DNA of 64,000 nt from Pontibacillus marinus BH030004 = DSM 16465 (lineage in GTDB: Bacteria > Bacillota > Bacilli > Bacillales > BH030062). The stretch is from positions 1-64,000 of the forward strand of contig NZ_AULJ01000008.1 in NCBI RefSeq assembly GCF_000425225.1. The letters run 5' to 3'. A program made the position numbers and the translations under genes. Every line of letters starts with the position of its first letter. Within the stretch, counting starts at the first letter, position 1. Under the pieces are notes generated by a model, which did not search any database, was not told the origin of the DNA, and saw nothing but the letters and a program-made list of their open reading frames with translations. Positions 60,864 through 64,000 of the stretch are shown here, piece after piece.

Positions 60864-63348
60864 AAATGAAGTATGGAAGATTTCTCAACTCCATTGGGAG
60901 AAAGCCAAGGAGGGAGAACTTTCAACAAGGTTTTATAAAATCCTGTCGCGATGGGTTTCATATGCTAAAGATGAGTTTAGTGAATGGACTGGCCGACCGA
61001 ATTGTGGCTATTTTTTTGGGGGTAACTTTTGGTATAGTTCTGAGACCTCTTCGACAGCATTGGTTTTTGCTATTGTTGCAAAATTAGGGGAGTTTGACGA
61101 GGAAATAACTCAAATAAGTCGCGAAGATGCAAAGCAGAAAGCAATCCAATCTCTACGATATATGGGCTTTACCCATGATACGGGTCCTGAAGATTGTGTT
61201 CGAGTAAAAGGACCAAATAAATATACAAGCGAAAAGAAATGGGGAGGAAAAGGTGACCATTTCTTTATGGCGAGTCAAAATGGCAGATCCATTGCGTCTA
61301 TTGCAAAAACTGCCTGGTTATTGTGGGAAGACCTCGATAAAGAAACGAAGATCTTAGTACAAAACATGGTTCAAGATTATTCGGATCGTTTTTGTGAGAT
61401 GGATCCTAAAAGTGGTAGTTATTACGATACCCAATGTGAAGAAGATGCATGGACCTCAGAAGGAATATACGCTGCCGTTATGATGTTTCCGGATCACCCC
61501 CATCATGAACGTTGGGCAAAGGGTGCAAAGAATTGGGCTGTAAATACCGTTACAACTTATTGGGATCGACTAACCTCGAAATCTGGTCTAATCGAAAAAA
61601 GTTCAAGTACAGATATTAAGACCATTAACTTTCACCCAGATTACACGACGGAAAATCATGCCTTTGTGCATCCTAGTTACCTATGTGCTGGTATTAATCT
61701 TCGTGCATCTCAGCCTATATTAGCTCATATGAGTGGGCAGCCAATAGATGATGCTGCAATCTTTAATAATGAAAAATTATATGAAAAAACTGTTAAGCTA
61801 TGGACCCAGTTTGATGGTCTGGCTGTTCCGATCCAAGGACAAGATTGGTGGTATAACAGGCATCATGAAAGGCAGTATACACATGCTGTGCTTAATGTCA
61901 TTCATAATAATTCGGACGCAGCACGTCTAGAAAGAAATTGTCTTAACTCTATTGAAGCCATTCAAAACAGTAATCAAATTGGCTGTTTACTAGAAGAAAA
62001 TGAGCATGTATTTAATCCAGAACACGCTCAATCATCAAGAGATTTTGAACCTGGTTCTGCTCTTGATTTAGCTAATGCCTATTTATTGCATGTCTTTGGG
62101 GGAAATGGAAGTGACCCTACACCTCAATCAGATCTTCTTCAAAAATTATCGGGTACCTATAGTTATCCTCATGGAAATTTTATTATTCACCGAACACCAG
62201 AAACGTTTACTAGCTTTAGTTGGCGGAACAATGTAATGCTGCTGAATCTACCTAAACAAGGAAATTGGAATATAACACCTATATTTAACAGTTATACAGG
62301 GGTTATGAAGTTTGAAAGCTCTAAGGGGATAAAAGGTTTGACCAATGAGGAATTTATACGTGGTATGGAAATGAATCACTTGCAAAAATTTGATGAGGGC
62401 TTTGCAACCACAGGTACCATAACACGTGGGGACGATGAAATCCAACAACAGCTTTCTGTTATCTCCTTACCAAATGGCCATAGTGTGTACACAGAGAAAA
62501 TTACAGCATTAAAAGAATGTGAGATCAAAGAAGCGTACACAGGAAACCTTGGAGTGAGGAATGAAAACTATAAAGCTATTCCTCACTTAGCCCCGGGTGA
62601 AAGGTCTGTCTATTTACCAGACAAAAACCATAGCTTCAAAGGTTTTATTGGTAAAGAAGACAATCAAGAATTTCATTGGGGACCTCAAGAATTTTTAAAC
62701 CTTGATCATAAAATAGGGTTTATCATAAATGGATCTAATGGTGTTAAATATATAAATCGTCATCAGTACGCAAGGTGGAAAGGAATAGAAGACTTTTTAA
62801 TTTTAAATGATCTTGGAAACCTATCTTTATCAGAAGGTGATTCATTACCGGTTTTTACTATTGTTACTATGCCGAATAAGTCTTTTCAAGAGACGGAGGC
62901 ATTAAATAATGACACCACATTTTTTGATTGTACAGACAGTCATGTTCAAGTGATAAGCCATGGTCGATACTTAGTCTTTAACAACTTTAATACTTTAGAT
63001 AACTGGATCGTTGCTGAGGCTAAGATAAGTAATGATTTTCAATGTATATATGAAGGAATTAATGTGATACAAGATCAGGAATACAAATGGCAAGCCTATC
63101 TTCCAAGATTACAAAATGGATTTACAGAAAGTGAATGGAAGATTGTATCAAGTCAACTTTCTTCATTAAAATTGGAAATTCAAAGTAGAAATGGACGTTT
63201 AACATTTTTAAATTTATCTGAAGAATTATGTACGTTTAGGTTAAAGCATATGAAATCGAATGAAGAACTAGATATTAAGTTAAAAGGACAATCATTCCAT
63301 ACGATAAGTGCAGAACATTTATCTCATGATCCATACCACATGCAATAG
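60847..63348 (+). CDS. Large protein resembling alpha/alpha-toroid polysaccharide lyases, family not identified
   Basis: An 833-residue protein with GAGGTG before ATG 60847, overlapping the previous gene by 17 bases. The N-terminal ~400 residues are helical with aromatic, acidic motifs typical of alpha/alpha toroids (YFFGGNFWYSSETSSTALVFA, GKGDHFFMASQNGRSIASIAKTAWLL, DWWYNRHHERQYTHAVLNVIHN). The C-terminal half is beta-rich (HGNFIIHRTPETFTSFSWRN, GHSVYTEKITALKE), as in heparinase-II/III or PL8-like lyases. No signal peptide. Candidate catalytic residues are the conserved-looking His/Tyr in FHPDYTTENHAFVHPSYL. It probably acts on an imported uronic-acid or glycosyl oligosaccharide; the assignment is by fold impression only. 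Confidence 0.55.
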   Translation: MKSTYENEVWKISQLHWEKAKEGELSTRFYKILSRWVSYAKDEFSEWTGRPNCGYFFGGNFWYSSETSSTALVFAIVAKLGEFDEEITQISREDAKQKAIQSLRYMGFTHDTGPEDCVRVKGPNKYTSEKKWGGKGDHFFMASQNGRSIASIAKTAWLLWEDLDKETKILVQNMVQDYSDRFCEMDPKSGSYYDTQCEEDAWTSEGIYAAVMMFPDHPHHERWAKGAKNWAVNTVTTYWDRLTSKSGLIEKSSSTDIKTINFHPDYTTENHAFVHPSYLCAGINLRASQPILAHMSGQPIDDAAIFNNEKLYEKTVKLWTQFDGLAVPIQGQDWWYNRHHERQYTHAVLNVIHNNSDAARLERNCLNSIEAIQNSNQIGCLLEENEHVFNPEHAQSSRDFEPGSALDLANAYLLHVFGGNGSDPTPQSDLLQKLSGTYSYPHGNFIIHRTPETFTSFSWRNNVMLLNLPKQGNWNITPIFNSYTGVMKFESSKGIKGLTNEEFIRGMEMNHLQKFDEGFATTGTITRGDDEIQQQLSVISLPNGHSVYTEKITALKECEIKEAYTGNLGVRNENYKAIPHLAPGERSVYLPDKNHSFKGFIGKEDNQEFHWGPQEFLNLDHKIGFIINGSNGVKYINRHQYARWKGIEDFLILNDLGNLSLSEGDSLPVFTIVTMPNKSFQETEALNNDTTFFDCTDSHVQVISHGRYLVFNNFNTLDNWIVAEAKISNDFQCIYEGINVIQDQEYKWQAYLPRLQNGFTESEWKIVSSQLSSLKLEIQSRNGRLTFLNLSEELCTFRLKHMKSNEELDIKLKGQSFHTISAEHLSHDPYHMQ

Positions 63349-63394
63349 GAACAGGTATAGTTTTATATTTTGAGTGATCAAAGGAGAGCCAAAT

Positions 63395-64000
63395 ATGCTG
63401 TGGAAAGAAGAAAAATTAAAGAATCGAATAGATGAACTGGAACAATACAGGTACCGGGATCTTATTACTATACCATCTATGGCGATACAACTTGATACAG
63501 AGGGGAAGGTTGGAGAAAGGCCTCCAAACGAGGGAGAATGGTCTGATATTTCTATTGGTGAATATTGGAGAGGAAGAGACCTATATGCTTGGTTACAAAC
63601 CAAAGTATCCTTCCCTGACAATTGGAGTGGAAAACAAGTTGTCGGAATCTTTAATTTTGGTAAAACCGGTGGCGGTCATAACTCTGGTTTTGAATCCTTA
63701 CTATACATGAATGGTGAGCCTTTCCAAGGTGTTGATAGTAACCATAAAGAAGTGTTTTTCCCTGGTGAACTGCATGGAGAAACACTAGATTTAACATTCC
63801 GGTTATGGTCAGGTTTAGAAGGTGGAGGAGAACCAAAAGAACAAGAGCATCAAATTAAAAAGGCTGAGATCGGATGGCTGGATGAGGATGTTGATGACTT
63901 ATTTTTCACAAGTAAGGCCATTATTATGACGCTCCATCAATTAGATGAAAATCAACCTGAGCGAATTAGTTTATTAAATATTTTAGATAAGAGTTTTCAT
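63395..64000 (+). CDS. Second GH38 alpha-mannosidase, long type, N-terminal part (runs off the window)
   Basis: ATG 63395 has AAAGGAGAG upstream, and the frame stays open to the window end (202 codons). The sequence (LKNRIDELEQYRYRDLITIPSM, GEYWRGRDLYAWLQTKVSFPDNWSGKQVVGIFNFG, ESLLYMNGEPFQGVDSNHKEVFF) matches the beta-sandwich region that precedes the catalytic domain of ~1000-residue bacterial GH38 enzymes. The zinc-binding HxD motif lies beyond the window. With the short GH38 enzyme upstream, it points to a branched, mannose-containing substrate. Confidence 0.82.
   Translation, partial: MLWKEEKLKNRIDELEQYRYRDLITIPSMAIQLDTEGKVGERPPNEGEWSDISIGEYWRGRDLYAWLQTKVSFPDNWSGKQVVGIFNFGKTGGGHNSGFESLLYMNGEPFQGVDSNHKEVFFPGELHGETLDLTFRLWSGLEGGGEPKEQEHQIKKAEIGWLDEDVDDLFFTSKAIIMTLHQLDENQPERISLLNILDKSFH

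Overview
The window looks like chromosomal DNA from a low-GC, Gram-positive member of the Bacillaceae. The grounds are strong GGAGG-type ribosome binding sites with frequent TTG/GTG starts, Lpl/Yes-type sugar ABC transporters with a YesM/YesN two-component system, cre-like sites, a SigL (sigma-54) promoter, and short GGGACGGTTC-type palindromic repeats of a kind common in this family. The genus cannot be fixed from the sequence. No rRNA, tRNA or CRISPR array was seen.

Left part (1 to about 35.1 kb) is accessory DNA. It opens with an IS1182-family element inserted at the edge of a palindromic repeat. A decayed comM/yifB gene follows, cut off just before a REP-associated (HUH/Y1) transposase, and then a large Dna2-like nuclease-helicase with a small membrane partner. 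About twelve full or partial copies of one ~50 bp palindromic repeat are scattered here, and none was found right of 35.1 kb. Between 2.6 and 31.8 kb lie six secreted proteins that share one SbsA/Big_5-like Ig module fused to different partners (CAP, RCC1 plus stalk domain, zincin protease, SH3-like and unknown domains). They are interleaved with two ankyrin proteins, one of which also has membrane helices and a DnaJ-like CXXC zinc region. Also present are an M48 protease, a c-di-GMP-I riboswitch in front of another secreted protein, a catalytically dead alpha/beta-hydrolase fused to a SARP/BTAD-type regulator, and many decayed genes.

Middle part (35.2 to 47.97 kb) is catabolic. An IclR regulator precedes an apparent gentisate operon: FAD monooxygenase, three-part TRAP transporter, a fumarylacetoacetate-hydrolase-family enzyme fused to a DinB-like domain, and gentisate 1,2-dioxygenase. 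The fused enzyme could carry out both isomerisation and hydrolysis of maleylpyruvate. Convergent to it is an operon of iron alcohol dehydrogenase, NCS2-like permease and semialdehyde dehydrogenase, with a textbook sigma-54 promoter. The adjacent sigma-54 activator has lost its N-terminal half, including Walker A.

Right part (48.0 kb to the end) is a glycan-utilisation locus: YesL, YesM and YesN, then (behind a cre site) two Lpl-type permeases and a lipoprotein binding protein, a terminator-like hairpin, a GH38 alpha-mannosidase, a DegT-type aminotransferase, a NodB-like deacetylase-fold protein, an unrecognised 833-residue protein resembling alpha/alpha-toroid polysaccharide lyases, and the start of a second, long-type GH38 enzyme that runs off the window. 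The aminotransferase and deacetylase suggest a mannose-containing glycan with amino-sugar or acylated residues. That is inference.
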